Source of the DNA: Rhodospirillales bacterium
GTDB lineage: Bacteria > Pseudomonadota > Alphaproteobacteria > Reyranellales > Reyranellaceae
Length of the DNA: 64,000 nt
Assembly: GCA_009377525.1 (NCBI GenBank)
Contig: WHTW01000009.1
Span: 1-64,000, forward strand
Direction: 5' to 3'
The position numbers and the translations under genes are program-made. Under the pieces are notes generated by a model, which made no database searches, was not told the origin of the DNA, and saw nothing but the letters and a program-made list of their open reading frames with translations. Shown here one piece after another: positions 17,113-25,558 of the stretch (its first letter is position 1; every line of letters starts with the position of its first letter).

Positions 17113-17183
17113 TCTTCCGGACCGCCGGCTTCCAGCCGGCATCATATTCATGAGCCGGCTGGAAGCCGGCGGTCCGGAAGAGA
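17113..17183. repeat. Palindromic repeat family A upstream of livH
   Basis: A single hairpin. TCTTCCGGACCGCCGGCTTCCAG pairs almost perfectly with the complement ending GGCGGTCCGGAAGA; an AGCCGGC inner stem surrounds ATCATATTCATG. It lies between the substrate-binding gene stop and livH start. Confidence 0.9.
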
Positions 17184-17199
17184 AATGGCGCGCGCCCAA

Positions 17200-18411
17200 C
17201 TAAGCAATCTTCACCAGCGTGAACTTGCCGGCCTTGATCTGGTCGTAGCGGAACTTGCAGTCGAGGATGTCGCCCTTCTCATCGAAGTCGCACGGACCCG
17301 ACGCGCCGGCATAGTCGACCTTGCCGCCGGCCATGATCTCCTTGATGCCGTCGACGGCATTGTCGACGACCTTGCCGCCGCTGACCGTGGCCTTCCGAAT
17401 GTTCTCCTTGATCGCCTCGCCGGTCGCTGCCTTGGCCGACGCCATCGCCATCAGCACCAGGCTGGCATGGTCGTAGACCTGGCAGGTGTAGGGATCGGGA
17501 TTGGCCGAACCGGTGGCGGCCTTGACCTTCTCGTAGGCCCCACTGCCCTCGGCCGGCGACGGTGCGAAGGTGTAGACGCCCTCGACCACCTCGGGCTGGC
17601 CGACCTGATCGACCAGCTTCTGGTTGATGGAATAGGCGAAGCCCAGGATCTTGCCCTTGAAGCCCGCGCGATAGAGGTCCTTCAAGAGCACCACCGTGTC
17701 GGGCGTGTAGCCGTTGGCCAGGATCACGTCAGGGCTGGTGCGCAGCGCCTGGTCGACCTCGGTGCGGTAGGTCGTCTTCTTGTCGTCGTAGATCAGGCTC
17801 TGATGGGTGCAGCCACCCTTGGGCAGGACCTGGTTCAGGGTGTCGAAGGTCGACTGCGTGAACGGCGTCTGCGGGATCATGGTGAAGGCCTTCTTGGCCC
17901 CCAACGACAGGATGAACTCGCCGACCCGCGTGACCTGCAGCCTGGAATTGGGCTGGGTGCGGATCAGGAAGCCCTGATGCGGCAGCAGCGTGATCGAATC
18001 CGCGCCCGACACCGTACAGAGGAAGGTCTTGCTCTCCCAGCACAGCGGCGCCACCGCCGTCGTCACCGACGAGGCCCAGGTGCCCATGATCGCCGAGACC
18101 TTGTCGACGTCGATCAGCTTGCGCGCGGCGCGGACCGCGGCCTCGGGATTGGTCTGGTCGTCCTCGCTCACCAGCACGATGCGCCGGCCCAGAACGCCGC
18201 CCGCCTTGTTGACCTCCTCGACCACCGAAGCGGCCGCCTTGGCCATCACCGGCCCGTAGGGGCCGCCGGCGCCAGTGAGAGGCGTCAGAGTCGCGAGCTT
18301 GATGGGATTGGCCGTCCCTCCAGAACCTTGCGCGCGCACCACAGCAGGGTTCGCCAGCGCAGCAACGCCGCCAGCCAGCGCGGCGCGGCGGCCGATGCGG
18401 ATTTTGGTCAT
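17200..18411 (-). CDS. ABC transporter substrate-binding protein (LivK-like)
   Basis: A 403-residue periplasmic type I binding protein. The N-terminus MTKIRIGRRAALAGGVAALA ends near VVRAQG and resembles a Tat or Sec signal with twin Arg. The mature part begins IKLATLTPLTGAGGPYGP, the LivJ/LivK hallmark, and contains VVLVSEDDQTNPEAAVRAARKLI. ATG 18411 follows GGGAGA; the longer reading to 18516 passes through a repeat and is rejected. It binds an amino acid or related compound and feeds LivHMGF. Confidence 0.93.
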   Translation of the reverse strand: MTKIRIGRRAALAGGVAALANPAVVRAQGSGGTANPIKLATLTPLTGAGGPYGPVMAKAAASVVEEVNKAGGVLGRRIVLVSEDDQTNPEAAVRAARKLIDVDKVSAIMGTWASSVTTAVAPLCWESKTFLCTVSGADSITLLPHQGFLIRTQPNSRLQVTRVGEFILSLGAKKAFTMIPQTPFTQSTFDTLNQVLPKGGCTHQSLIYDDKKTTYRTEVDQALRTSPDVILANGYTPDTVVLLKDLYRAGFKGKILGFAYSINQKLVDQVGQPEVVEGVYTFAPSPAEGSGAYEKVKAATGSANPDPYTCQVYDHASLVLMAMASAKAATGEAIKENIRKATVSGGKVVDNAVDGIKEIMAGGKVDYAGASGPCDFDEKGDILDCKFRYDQIKAGKFTLVKIA

Positions 18412-18449
18412 GTGAAGTCTCCCGTTCCCTTGTTCGATCCCTCTGAAGC

Positions 18450-18546
18450 TCCTCTCCCCCGATAGGGGGAGAGGTTGGGTGAGGGGGTTGCACGAGCTTT
18501 CGAAGAGCCCCCTCACCTAACCTCTCCCCCCTAGCGGGGGAGAGGA
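18450..18546. repeat. CCTCTCCCC-type palindromic repeat, family C, copy 1
   Basis: An inverted repeat of two hairpin arms: CCTCTCCCCC-GAT-AGGGGGAGAGG then GTTGGGTGAGGGGGTTGC, and the complement of the latter before a second CTCTCCCCC-CTAG-CGGGGGAGAG. It lies between livF and the binding-protein gene. The livF stop codon TAG is inside its right arm. Other copies are at 20070-20092 and 21309-21412. Confidence 0.9.
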
Positions 18547-19280
18547 ATATGAGCATCAACCATAGGCCCTGCCTTGCCACCGAGAAAGAGATCGCGGACC
18601 GTCGGATCGTCCGCCAGGTCGGCAGCCCTGCCTTCGTGCTCCGGCCGGCCCTGCACCAGCACATAGGCGCGTGCCGACACCGACAAGGCCTCCAGTGCGT
18701 TCTGCTCGACCATCAGGATGGCCACGCCCGTCTTGTTCAGGGCAAGAATGGTGCCGAACAGCTCCTCGGCGGCCCGTGGACTCAAGCCCGCCGTCGGTTC
18801 GTCGAGCAGCAGCATGTCGGGCGCGTTCATGAGCGCGATCGCCATGGCCAGGATCTGGCGCTGGCCGCCGCTCAAGGTGCGGGCCGCCGCGCGGCGCTTC
18901 TCGCCCAGCATGGGGAAGCGCTCGTAGAGCTCGGCCATGCGCTTCCTGGCGTGCGCGCCGTCGATGAAGCCGCCCATCTCCAGGTTCTCGGCCACGCTCA
19001 TGGTGCCGAACACGTTGCGCTCCTGCGGCACGAAGGACAGGCCTCGCCGGCTGATCACCGGGGCGCCGAGGCCCGCGATCTCGTGCTCCTTGAAGCGCAC
19101 GCTGCCGCCGCTCGGCCGCAGCAGACCGGCGATCAGTTTCAGCAGGGTCGACTTGCCGGCGCCGTTGGGGCCGATCAGGGCGACGATCTCGCCGGCGTCG
19201 ACGCGGAGATCGGCGCCCTTGACGATCTCGTCGGCAGCGGCGTAGCCGCCGCGCAGGCCAGCGATCTGCAACAGGCTCAT
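18531..19280 (-). CDS. livF: Branched-chain amino-acid-type ABC transporter ATPase (LivF)
   Basis: A 249-residue ATPase. Walker A is GPNGAGKST, the signature is LSGGQRQILAMAIALM, Walker B is MLLLDEPTAGLSP and the H-loop position is MVEQNALEAL (Gln-Asn in place of His, as usual for LivF). It overlaps livG by 4 bases. Its last residues IPLPR and the stop codon are encoded by the family C repeat, so the native C-terminus ends near MVDAH and has been extended or replaced by the insertion. Confidence 0.94.
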   Translation of the reverse strand: MSLLQIAGLRGGYAAADEIVKGADLRVDAGEIVALIGPNGAGKSTLLKLIAGLLRPSGGSVRFKEHEIAGLGAPVISRRGLSFVPQERNVFGTMSVAENLEMGGFIDGAHARKRMAELYERFPMLGEKRRAAARTLSGGQRQILAMAIALMNAPDMLLLDEPTAGLSPRAAEELFGTILALNKTGVAILMVEQNALEALSVSARAYVLVQGRPEHEGRAADLADDPTVRDLFLGGKAGPMVDAHIPLPR

Positions 19281-20053
19281 GCTGCCCGCCGTCCGAGATA
19301 GGCCTCGCGCACCCGATGGTCGTTGCGGACTTCGTCGAACGTGCCCTGGGTCAGCACCTGGCCCTCGGCCATGACGATCACCGGATTACACAGCCGGGCG
19401 ATGAAGCCCATGTCGTGCTCGATCAGCAGCACGGTGATGCCGCGCCGGGGCAGTTCCAGCAGCCGCTCGCCGATCTCGTTCTGCAGGGTCGGGTTGACGC
19501 CGGCCGTCGGCTCGTCGAGCAGCACCAGCCGCGGCTCGGCCATCAGGGCGCGGCCGATCTCCAGGAGCTTCTTCTGGCCGCCCGACAGGGCCGTCGCCTG
19601 ATTGTCGATCAGATGATCGAGCTTCAGGAAGCGCGCCGTCTCCCAGGCCCGCTCGGCCAGCGCGGCCTCGCGCTCGCGTGCCGCCTTGGTGCCGACGATC
19701 ACCTGCCACAGGCTCTCGCCCGGCTGGTCGCGGCCGTAGACCATGAGATGCTGGAACACCGAGAGCCTGGGAAAGCCGCGCGCCACCTGGAATGTGCGCA
19801 CCAGCCCGCGCCGGCTGATGGCGTCGGGCGCCCAGCCGGCGACCTCTTCGCCGTCGAAGCGGATGGAACCGGCATCAGGCGGCACCAGTCCCGAGACGAC
19901 GTTGAACAAGGTGGTCTTGCCCGCGCCGTTGGGCCCGATCAGGCCGGTGATGCCGCCCGGCGCGACGGCGAGATCGACACCGCGCAGCACGTCGAGGCCG
20001 TAAAAGGCGCGGCGCAGGTCCTTGAGGATCAGTAGAGGTGTGGTGGTTGCCAC
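19277..20053 (-). CDS. livG: Branched-chain amino-acid-type ABC transporter ATPase (LivG)
   Basis: A 258-residue ATPase with Walker A GPNGAGKTT, signature LSGGQKKLLEIGRALM, Walker B LVLLDEPTAGVNP and H-loop LLIEHDMGFI. The TFQVARGFPRLSVFQHLMVYG Q-loop region is typical of LivG. First gene of the transporter run in the minus direction; a short family C hairpin lies just upstream. Confidence 0.95.
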   Translation of the reverse strand: MATTTPLLILKDLRRAFYGLDVLRGVDLAVAPGGITGLIGPNGAGKTTLFNVVSGLVPPDAGSIRFDGEEVAGWAPDAISRRGLVRTFQVARGFPRLSVFQHLMVYGRDQPGESLWQVIVGTKAAREREAALAERAWETARFLKLDHLIDNQATALSGGQKKLLEIGRALMAEPRLVLLDEPTAGVNPTLQNEIGERLLELPRRGITVLLIEHDMGFIARLCNPVIVMAEGQVLTQGTFDEVRNDHRVREAYLGRRAA

Positions 20054-20069
20054 GACTACCTCTCATGTT

Positions 20070-20092
20070 CCTCTCCCCCGCTAGGGGAGAGG
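20070..20092. repeat. Single CCTCTCCCC hairpin, family C, copy 2
   Basis: A single stem CCTCTCCCC-CGCT-AGGGGAGAGG, half of the family C element. It lies 17 bases upstream of the livG start codon, in the gap to the epimerase gene. Confidence 0.85.
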
Positions 20093-20129
20093 AGGAAGAC
20101 GACTCGACGAAGGTGATCGCGTTGCACTG

Positions 20130-21098
20130 CTATAGCCGATAGTAACTCTTGAACCATTCTACGAATTTCGGGATGCCCTCTTCCACCGGGACCTTGGGGG
20201 TCCAGCCGAAATCGCGGGTGGTATCGGAGATGTCGGCGGCAGTTTCCTGCATGTCGAAGGGGTCGCCGGGCTTGAGCTCGACCTTGGCCTCGCGGCCCAG
20301 CGCCTTCTCGAACAGCTTGATGACGTGGACGAGATCCTCGCTGTCCGCTGCGCCGAGATTGTAGAGTCGGTGGCTCGGCGCGTCGGGCGGCTTGTCGAGC
20401 ACCGCGATGGTGCCGGCCACGATATCGTCGATGTAGGTGTAGTCGCGCTTCACGAAGCCTAGATGGTAGAGCTCGATGGTGCGGCCCTCGTGGATCGCCC
20501 TGGCAAAGATGTACGGCGACATGTCGGGACGGCCCCACGGACCGTAGACTGTGAAGTAGCGTAGGCCAGTCGCCTTCAGCCCATGAACGTGAACGTAGGA
20601 CTCGGTCATCAGCTCGTCCGCCCGCTTGGTGGCAGCATAGAGCGACACCGGGCGGTCGACGCGGTCCTCCGTGGCGAAAGGCAGCTTGCGATTGCCGCCA
20701 TAGACCGACGAGGACGAGGCATAGACGAAGTGCTTCAGGTCACCGAGCCGCCTCGCCAGCTCGAGCATGACCAGATGGCCCATGACGTTGGTCTGCACAT
20801 AGACATAGGGGTCGACCAGCGAATGGCGCACGCCGGGCTGGGCCGCCAGGTGGACGATGCGGTCGATGTCGCCATGCCTGTCCGCCAGCGCCAGCATGGC
20901 CTCGCGGCCGGAAATGTCGACCTCGAGGAAGGTGAAGCCCTTGTCCTCGCGCAACGGCTTCAGCCGGGCGAACTTCAGGACCGGATCGTAGTATTCGCTG
21001 AAATTGTCGATGCCGACGACCGTCTCGCCGCGCGCCAGCAGGGCGCGGGTGACGTGGCTGCCGATGAAACCCGCGGCGCCGGTGACGAGAACGGACAT
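20130..21098 (-). CDS. Nucleotide-sugar epimerase (UDP-glucuronate epimerase-like)
   Basis: A 322-residue extended SDR enzyme. GAAGFIGSHVTRALL binds NAD, YASSSSVYGGNRKLPF and the YAATKRADELM motif carry the catalytic Ser/Tyr/Lys, and RYFTVYGPWGRPDMSPYIF is the sugar-nucleotide loop of the UDP-glucuronate 4-epimerase group. UDP-galacturonate formation for surface glycan is likely. ATG 21098 (MSVLVTGAAG) is the family start; the longer N-terminus to 21155 is not. It is upstream of livG but functionally unrelated to it. Confidence 0.9.
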   Translation of the reverse strand: MSVLVTGAAGFIGSHVTRALLARGETVVGIDNFSEYYDPVLKFARLKPLREDKGFTFLEVDISGREAMLALADRHGDIDRIVHLAAQPGVRHSLVDPYVYVQTNVMGHLVMLELARRLGDLKHFVYASSSSVYGGNRKLPFATEDRVDRPVSLYAATKRADELMTESYVHVHGLKATGLRYFTVYGPWGRPDMSPYIFARAIHEGRTIELYHLGFVKRDYTYIDDIVAGTIAVLDKPPDAPSHRLYNLGAADSEDLVHVIKLFEKALGREAKVELKPGDPFDMQETAADISDTTRDFGWTPKVPVEEGIPKFVEWFKSYYRL

Positions 21099-21308
21099 AA
21101 TGATCTGCGTACTGGAAATGCGTTGCAGAATGAATGGGAGGAGCGGCGGGCGCACGCTTACAACGTTTCATTCCCGGCCGAAACCTTGAAACGCCGCGGT
21201 TGGCGGAACCCGGTTAGCCATTGAAAAGCATCCTTTTGTGGCAGACTGCTCGTTCCCGATTGCAAGCCGCAAGATTCTGTCGCTACCGTGCCTGAAGGAG
21301 TGTCAGGC

Positions 21309-21412
21309 TCCTCTCCCCGCTAGGGGGAGAGGTTGGGTGAGGGGGTTGCGCACGTCTTCGATGCCCCCTCACCTAGCCTCTCCCCCTAGCGGGCCCTAGC
21401 GGGGGAGAGGAA
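21309..21412. repeat. CCTCTCCCC-type palindromic repeat, family C, copy 3
   Basis: A full copy of the repeat seen at 18450-18546, with the same CCTCTCCCC-GCTAG-GGGGAGAGG hairpin, GTTGGGTGAGGGGGTTGC, a 20-base centre and the complementary arm, followed by AGGAATATGAG as in copy 1. The right arm carries a local duplication of CCCTAGCGGG. The rest of 21099-21448 holds no gene that I can see; the promoter for the downstream oxidoreductase must be near. Confidence 0.9.
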
Positions 21413-21448
21413 TATGAGTGGGACAGATAAGGTGTCAGGGAGGTTGCC

Positions 21449-24400
21449 TTGCCCGTCGCGGTGACCCTGGACGACAAATACGTACTGGAAAGCGGAAGGG
21501 TCTACCTGACCGGCACGCAGGCGCTGGTGCGCCTGCCGATGATGCAGCGCCAGCGCGACCTCGCGGCCGGACTCAACACCGCAGGCTACATCTCGGGCTA
21601 TCGCGGCTCGCCCTTGGGCGGCTTCGACCAGGCGCTGTGGCAGGCCAAGCGCTTCATCAAGAACAACCACATCGAATTCCAGCCGGGCGTCAACGAGGAC
21701 CTCGCCGCCACGGCGCTGTGGGGCACCCAGCAGATCCATCTCTATCCCGGCGCGCGCTACGACGGCGTGTTCGGCATGTGGTACGGCAAGGGCCCGGGCG
21801 TCGACCGCTCGGGCGACGTGCTGAAGCACGCCAACTATGCCGGCACGGCCAGGCATGGCGGCATCGTGGCGCTCGCGGGCGACGACCACATGGCCAAGTC
21901 GTCGACCACGGCGCACCAGAGCGAGCCTGCCCTGATCGCGGCGGCCATCCCGATCCTCCATGCTGCCAGCGTCCAGGAATATCTCGACCTCGGCCTGCAC
22001 GCCTTCGCTCTGTCCCGTTACTCGGGCCTGTGGGTTGCCTTCAAGGTGCTGAGCGAGACGGTCGATTCCTCGGCCTCGGTCTACATCGACCCGCACCGCA
22101 TCGAGATCCAGACGCCCGACTTCGCCCTGCCGCCCGACGGCGTGCATATCCGCTGGCCCGACGACTGGTTGGGCCAGGAGCGCCGCACGCTCACCATCAA
22201 GCATCCGGCGGCGCTGGCCTACTGGCGCGCCAACAAGCTCGACCGGCTGATGATGGGCCGGCCCGACGCGCGCTTCGGCATCGTCACCGTCGGCAAGTCC
22301 TATCTCGACGTGCGCCAGGCGCTGGACGAGCTCGGCATCGACGACGCCGAGGCCGAGCGGCTGGGGCTCGCCGTCTACAAAGTGGCCATGGTGTGGCCGC
22401 TCGAGACCGAGGGCGTGACGGCCTTCGCCCAGGGCAAGCGCGAGATCCTGGTGGTCGAGGAGAAGCGGCCGATCATCGAGCAGCAGCTCAAGGACGCGCT
22501 GTTCAACGCACCGGCCGACCGCCGGCCCGTCGTCGTCGGCAAGACCGACGAGCGCGGCCAGAAGCTCCTGAAGATCGACGGCGAGCTCACGCCCTTCGAG
22601 ATCGCCTCGGTCCTGGTCGCGCGCTTCGGCCTCGACGGCCTGAGTGCCCATACCAGGCAGCGCTTCGAGAGCCTGCAGCGCCGCGCCGGCCGGCAGGTGC
22701 GCAACGAATCGGGCATGGCGCGCGTGCCCTACTTCTGCTCCGGCTGCCCGCACAACTCCTCGACCAAGGTGCCCGAAGGCTCGATGGCGATGGCCGGCAT
22801 CGGCTGTCACACGCTCGCCATCAACATGGACCGCAACACCAAGACCTTCACCCACATGGGCGCCGAGGGCGCGCCGTGGGTCGGCGCCAGCCATTTCAGC
22901 GACATGCCGCACGTCTTCCAGAACCTGGGCGACGGCACTTATTTCCATTCGGGCTACCTCGCGATCCGCCACGCCGTCGCGACCAACACCACCATCACCT
23001 ACAAGATCCTCTACAACGACGCAGTCGCCATGACCGGCGGCCAGCCGCACGACGGCAACGTTCGGCCGTGGACGATCAGCCAGCAGGTCCATGCCGAGGG
23101 CGTAGGACGCATCGCACTCGTCAGCGACGATCCGGACAAATACCCGGCCGGCACCGAATGGGCGCCCGGCGTCACCTTCCATCACCGCAGCGCGCTCGAC
23201 GACGTGCAGAGGAGCTTGCGCGAGTGGAAGGGTGTGTCGGTCCTGATCTACGACCAGACCTGCGCCGCCGAGAAGCGCCGCCGCCGCAAGCGCGGCACCT
23301 TCCCTGACCCGGCCAAGCGCGTGTTCATCAATCAGGCGGTGTGCGAGGGCTGCGGCGACTGCTCGGTGCAATCCAATTGCCTCAGCGTCACGCCGGTCGA
23401 GACCGAGTTCGGACCCAAGCGCGCCATCGACCAGTCGTCCTGCAACAAGGATTTCTCCTGCCTGAACGGCTTCTGCCCGAGCTTCGTCACGGTCGAAGGC
23501 GGCGGTGTCAGGAAGGGCAAGGCCGACAAGAAGTCGGCTGTCGCCACGACCGAGCCGCCTTTGCCGGCCGCTCCCGTCCTGCCGATGGTGGCCGACAAGC
23601 CCTACGGCGTGCTGATCACCGGCATCGGCGGCACGGGCGTCGTCACCATCGGCGCCATCATGGGCACGGCCGCGCACATCGAGGGCAAGGGCGTCACCGT
23701 GCTCGACCAGCTCGGCATGGCGCAAAAGGGCGGCGCGGTGATCAGCCACGTCCGCATCGGCGCCTCGCCCGAGGCATTGCACGCGGTGCGCCTGGGCGCG
23801 GGCGGCGCCGACCTGCTGCTGGGTTGCGACCTGGTGGTGAGCGCCAGTGCCGATGCGCTGGCCCGCCTCGAGCCCGCCGCCTCGCACGCCATCGTCAACA
23901 CGCACCAGACCATCACCGGCGACTTCACCCGCCGGCCCGACCTCGCCTTCCCGGCCCATACGCTCCGGCTCTCGGTCGAGGCGGCGGCGGGCGCCGAGGC
24001 CTGCGACTTCGTCGAGGCGACCGAGATCGCCACGGCGCTTTTGGGCGATTCCATCGCCACCAACATGTTCATGCTGGGATACGCCTATCAGAAGGGCCTG
24101 ATCCCGATCGGCCATGAGTCGCTGGAGAAGGCCATCGAGCTGAACGGCGCCGCCGTGGCGATGAACACCGCGGCCTTCCGCTGGGGCCGCCGCGCCGCCC
24201 ACGACCGCGCCGCCGTCGAGACGCTTCTGGCGCCGGCCGAGAACGTCGTGCCGTTCCGCATCTCGCGCACCGTCGACGAGATCGTGGCGTCGCGCACCGG
24301 GCATCTGACTGGCTACCAGAACGCAGCTCTCGCCGAGCGCTACAAGGCTCTCGTCGACAAGGTGCGCGCGGCCGAGCAGAAGACCGGCAAGAGCGGGCTC

Positions 24401-24922
24401 GCCGAAGCCGTCGCCCGCAACTACGCCAAGCTGCTCGCCTACAAGGACGAGTACGAGGTGGCGCGGCTCTACGCCGACACCGCCTTCCAGGCCGCGCTCG
24501 AGCGGCAGTTCGAGGGCGGCTATAGGCTACGATTCCATCTCGCCCCGCCGCTGTTCGCCCGCCGCGATCCCAAGACCGGCCATCTGCTGAAGCAGGAGTT
24601 CGGCTCATGGATGCTGCCGGCCTTCAAATTGCTGGCAAGGTTCAAATTCCTGCGCGGTACGGCCTTCGATCCGTTCGGCTACACCGCCGAGCGCAAGCTA
24701 GAGCGGGCCCTGATCGGCGAGTACGAAACGCTGGTCGGCGAGCTTTTAGCCGGCCTCTCCGCGTCGAACCATGACCTCGCCGTCAGGCTGGCCTCGGTGC
24801 CTGATGACATCAAAGGCTACGGCCACATCAAGGACGCCCATCTGGCGAAAGCCAGGCGGACACAAGCCACGCTATTGCAGCAGTGGCACAATCCGGAGGC
24901 GGCGAAGATCGCAGCGGAGTGA
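21449..24922 (+). CDS. Indolepyruvate ferredoxin oxidoreductase, fused alpha-gamma type
   Basis: A 1157-residue fused 2-oxoacid oxidoreductase that oxidatively decarboxylates aryl pyruvates or related 2-oxoacids to acyl-CoA. Residues about 1-230 are the ThDP pyrimidine-domain part (GTQALVRLPMMQRQRDLAAG, GYRGSPLGG). The ThDP-binding part follows with SGCPHN and GIGCHTLAINMD. A Cys-rich iron-sulfur segment begins at C632 (VCEGCGDCSVQSNC). The gamma domain starts at GVLITGIGGTGVVTIGAIMG, and a C-terminal family-specific region ends the protein. Start is TTG after AGGGAGG. No separate subunit genes are present. It may catabolise Trp, Phe or Tyr; the transporter upstream could supply amino acids, but that is inference. 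Confidence 0.95.
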   Translation: MPVAVTLDDKYVLESGRVYLTGTQALVRLPMMQRQRDLAAGLNTAGYISGYRGSPLGGFDQALWQAKRFIKNNHIEFQPGVNEDLAATALWGTQQIHLYPGARYDGVFGMWYGKGPGVDRSGDVLKHANYAGTARHGGIVALAGDDHMAKSSTTAHQSEPALIAAAIPILHAASVQEYLDLGLHAFALSRYSGLWVAFKVLSETVDSSASVYIDPHRIEIQTPDFALPPDGVHIRWPDDWLGQERRTLTIKHPAALAYWRANKLDRLMMGRPDARFGIVTVGKSYLDVRQALDELGIDDAEAERLGLAVYKVAMVWPLETEGVTAFAQGKREILVVEEKRPIIEQQLKDALFNAPADRRPVVVGKTDERGQKLLKIDGELTPFEIASVLVARFGLDGLSAHTRQRFESLQRRAGRQVRNESGMARVPYFCSGCPHNSSTKVPEGSMAMAGIGCHTLAINMDRNTKTFTHMGAEGAPWVGASHFSDMPHVFQNLGDGTYFHSGYLAIRHAVATNTTITYKILYNDAVAMTGGQPHDGNVRPWTISQQVHAEGVGRIALVSDDPDKYPAGTEWAPGVTFHHRSALDDVQRSLREWKGVSVLIYDQTCAAEKRRRRKRGTFPDPAKRVFINQAVCEGCGDCSVQSNCLSVTPVETEFGPKRAIDQSSCNKDFSCLNGFCPSFVTVEGGGVRKGKADKKSAVATTEPPLPAAPVLPMVADKPYGVLITGIGGTGVVTIGAIMGTAAHIEGKGVTVLDQLGMAQKGGAVISHVRIGASPEALHAVRLGAGGADLLLGCDLVVSASADALARLEPAASHAIVNTHQTITGDFTRRPDLAFPAHTLRLSVEAAAGAEACDFVEATEIATALLGDSIATNMFMLGYAYQKGLIPIGHESLEKAIELNGAAVAMNTAAFRWGRRAAHDRAAVETLLAPAENVVPFRISRTVDEIVASRTGHLTGYQNAALAERYKALVDKVRAAEQKTGKSGLAEAVARNYAKLLAYKDEYEVARLYADTAFQAALERQFEGGYRLRFHLAPPLFARRDPKTGHLLKQEFGSWMLPAFKLLARFKFLRGTAFDPFGYTAERKLERALIGEYETLVGELLAGLSASNHDLAVRLASVPDDIKGYGHIKDAHLAKARRTQATLLQQWHNPEAAKIAAE

Positions 24923-25558
24923 CCCGCGGCGCCCAACAGGAAGAGTCGCGACCACCATCGCTTTTGGGCTCGGCGCTACGGCGATGGTGGCGCGCTCGGC
25001 CTCGAGCATCGGCAGCTTGCCAACGGTCGTGTCGATGAAAGTGCCGACGTCCGCCCCGGCATCATCAAGCTGACGGCTTCCGGCGGCGCTGGCGCCCATT
25101 GAACTCCGCGTCCAGGCGGTCGACTACGCACCGACATGTGATGGTAAGGGGCCATCGCCATCCCATCAGGCCGCCCCCTCTCTCAATGGTCCCGGATCAA
25201 CGGCCCGGCTGCGGGATGCTGCCGCCGCCGCTGGCGCCTCTATTGACGCCGACGCCGGTCGACGCCGGCGGCGTGACGACGGAACCGCCGCAGCTGATGC
25301 CGCCCGAGATGCCGCCGCTGGTCGGGCCGTGCGAGCCGCTGACGCCCGCGCCGCCGGATGCGCTGCCGCCGGCCGAACCTGACGTCAGGGCCCGGGCCAG
25401 CGAGGGTTGGGTAGCTGAGATCAACCATCGGCGCGCCGCAACGTTGCGCGGCCGTTGCTCGGCCGAAATGCGGCAGCCAAAATAGGAGTGGCCAAAAGAA
25501 ACGGGGTGTCAGCCGTCTGCTCGCACCGCGAGGCGACCTCCATTGACAATCCGTCGTC
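24923..25558. other. 636-base stretch with no convincing gene; low-complexity part
   Basis: No family match in any frame. The segment 25197-25424 is low-complexity: read plus it is Pro-rich, read minus it gives a Gly/Ser-rich chain (SGGISGGISCGGSVVTPP) in a frame open from a stop at about 25509. The latter could be a small Gly-rich secreted protein or a remnant, but it has no good start or ribosome binding site. 24923-25100 includes a small hairpin CACCATCGC...GCGATGGTG. I make no gene call. Confidence 0.5.

Noticed and set aside
20130-21155. Longer start for the nucleotide-sugar epimerase
   Set aside because: The 19 extra residues precede the NAD-binding MSVLVTGAAGF start and have no counterpart in the family.
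21386-24304. 972-codon open frame on the minus strand
   Set aside because: Antisense of the indolepyruvate oxidoreductase; no motifs, and codon third-position pattern belongs to the plus strand.
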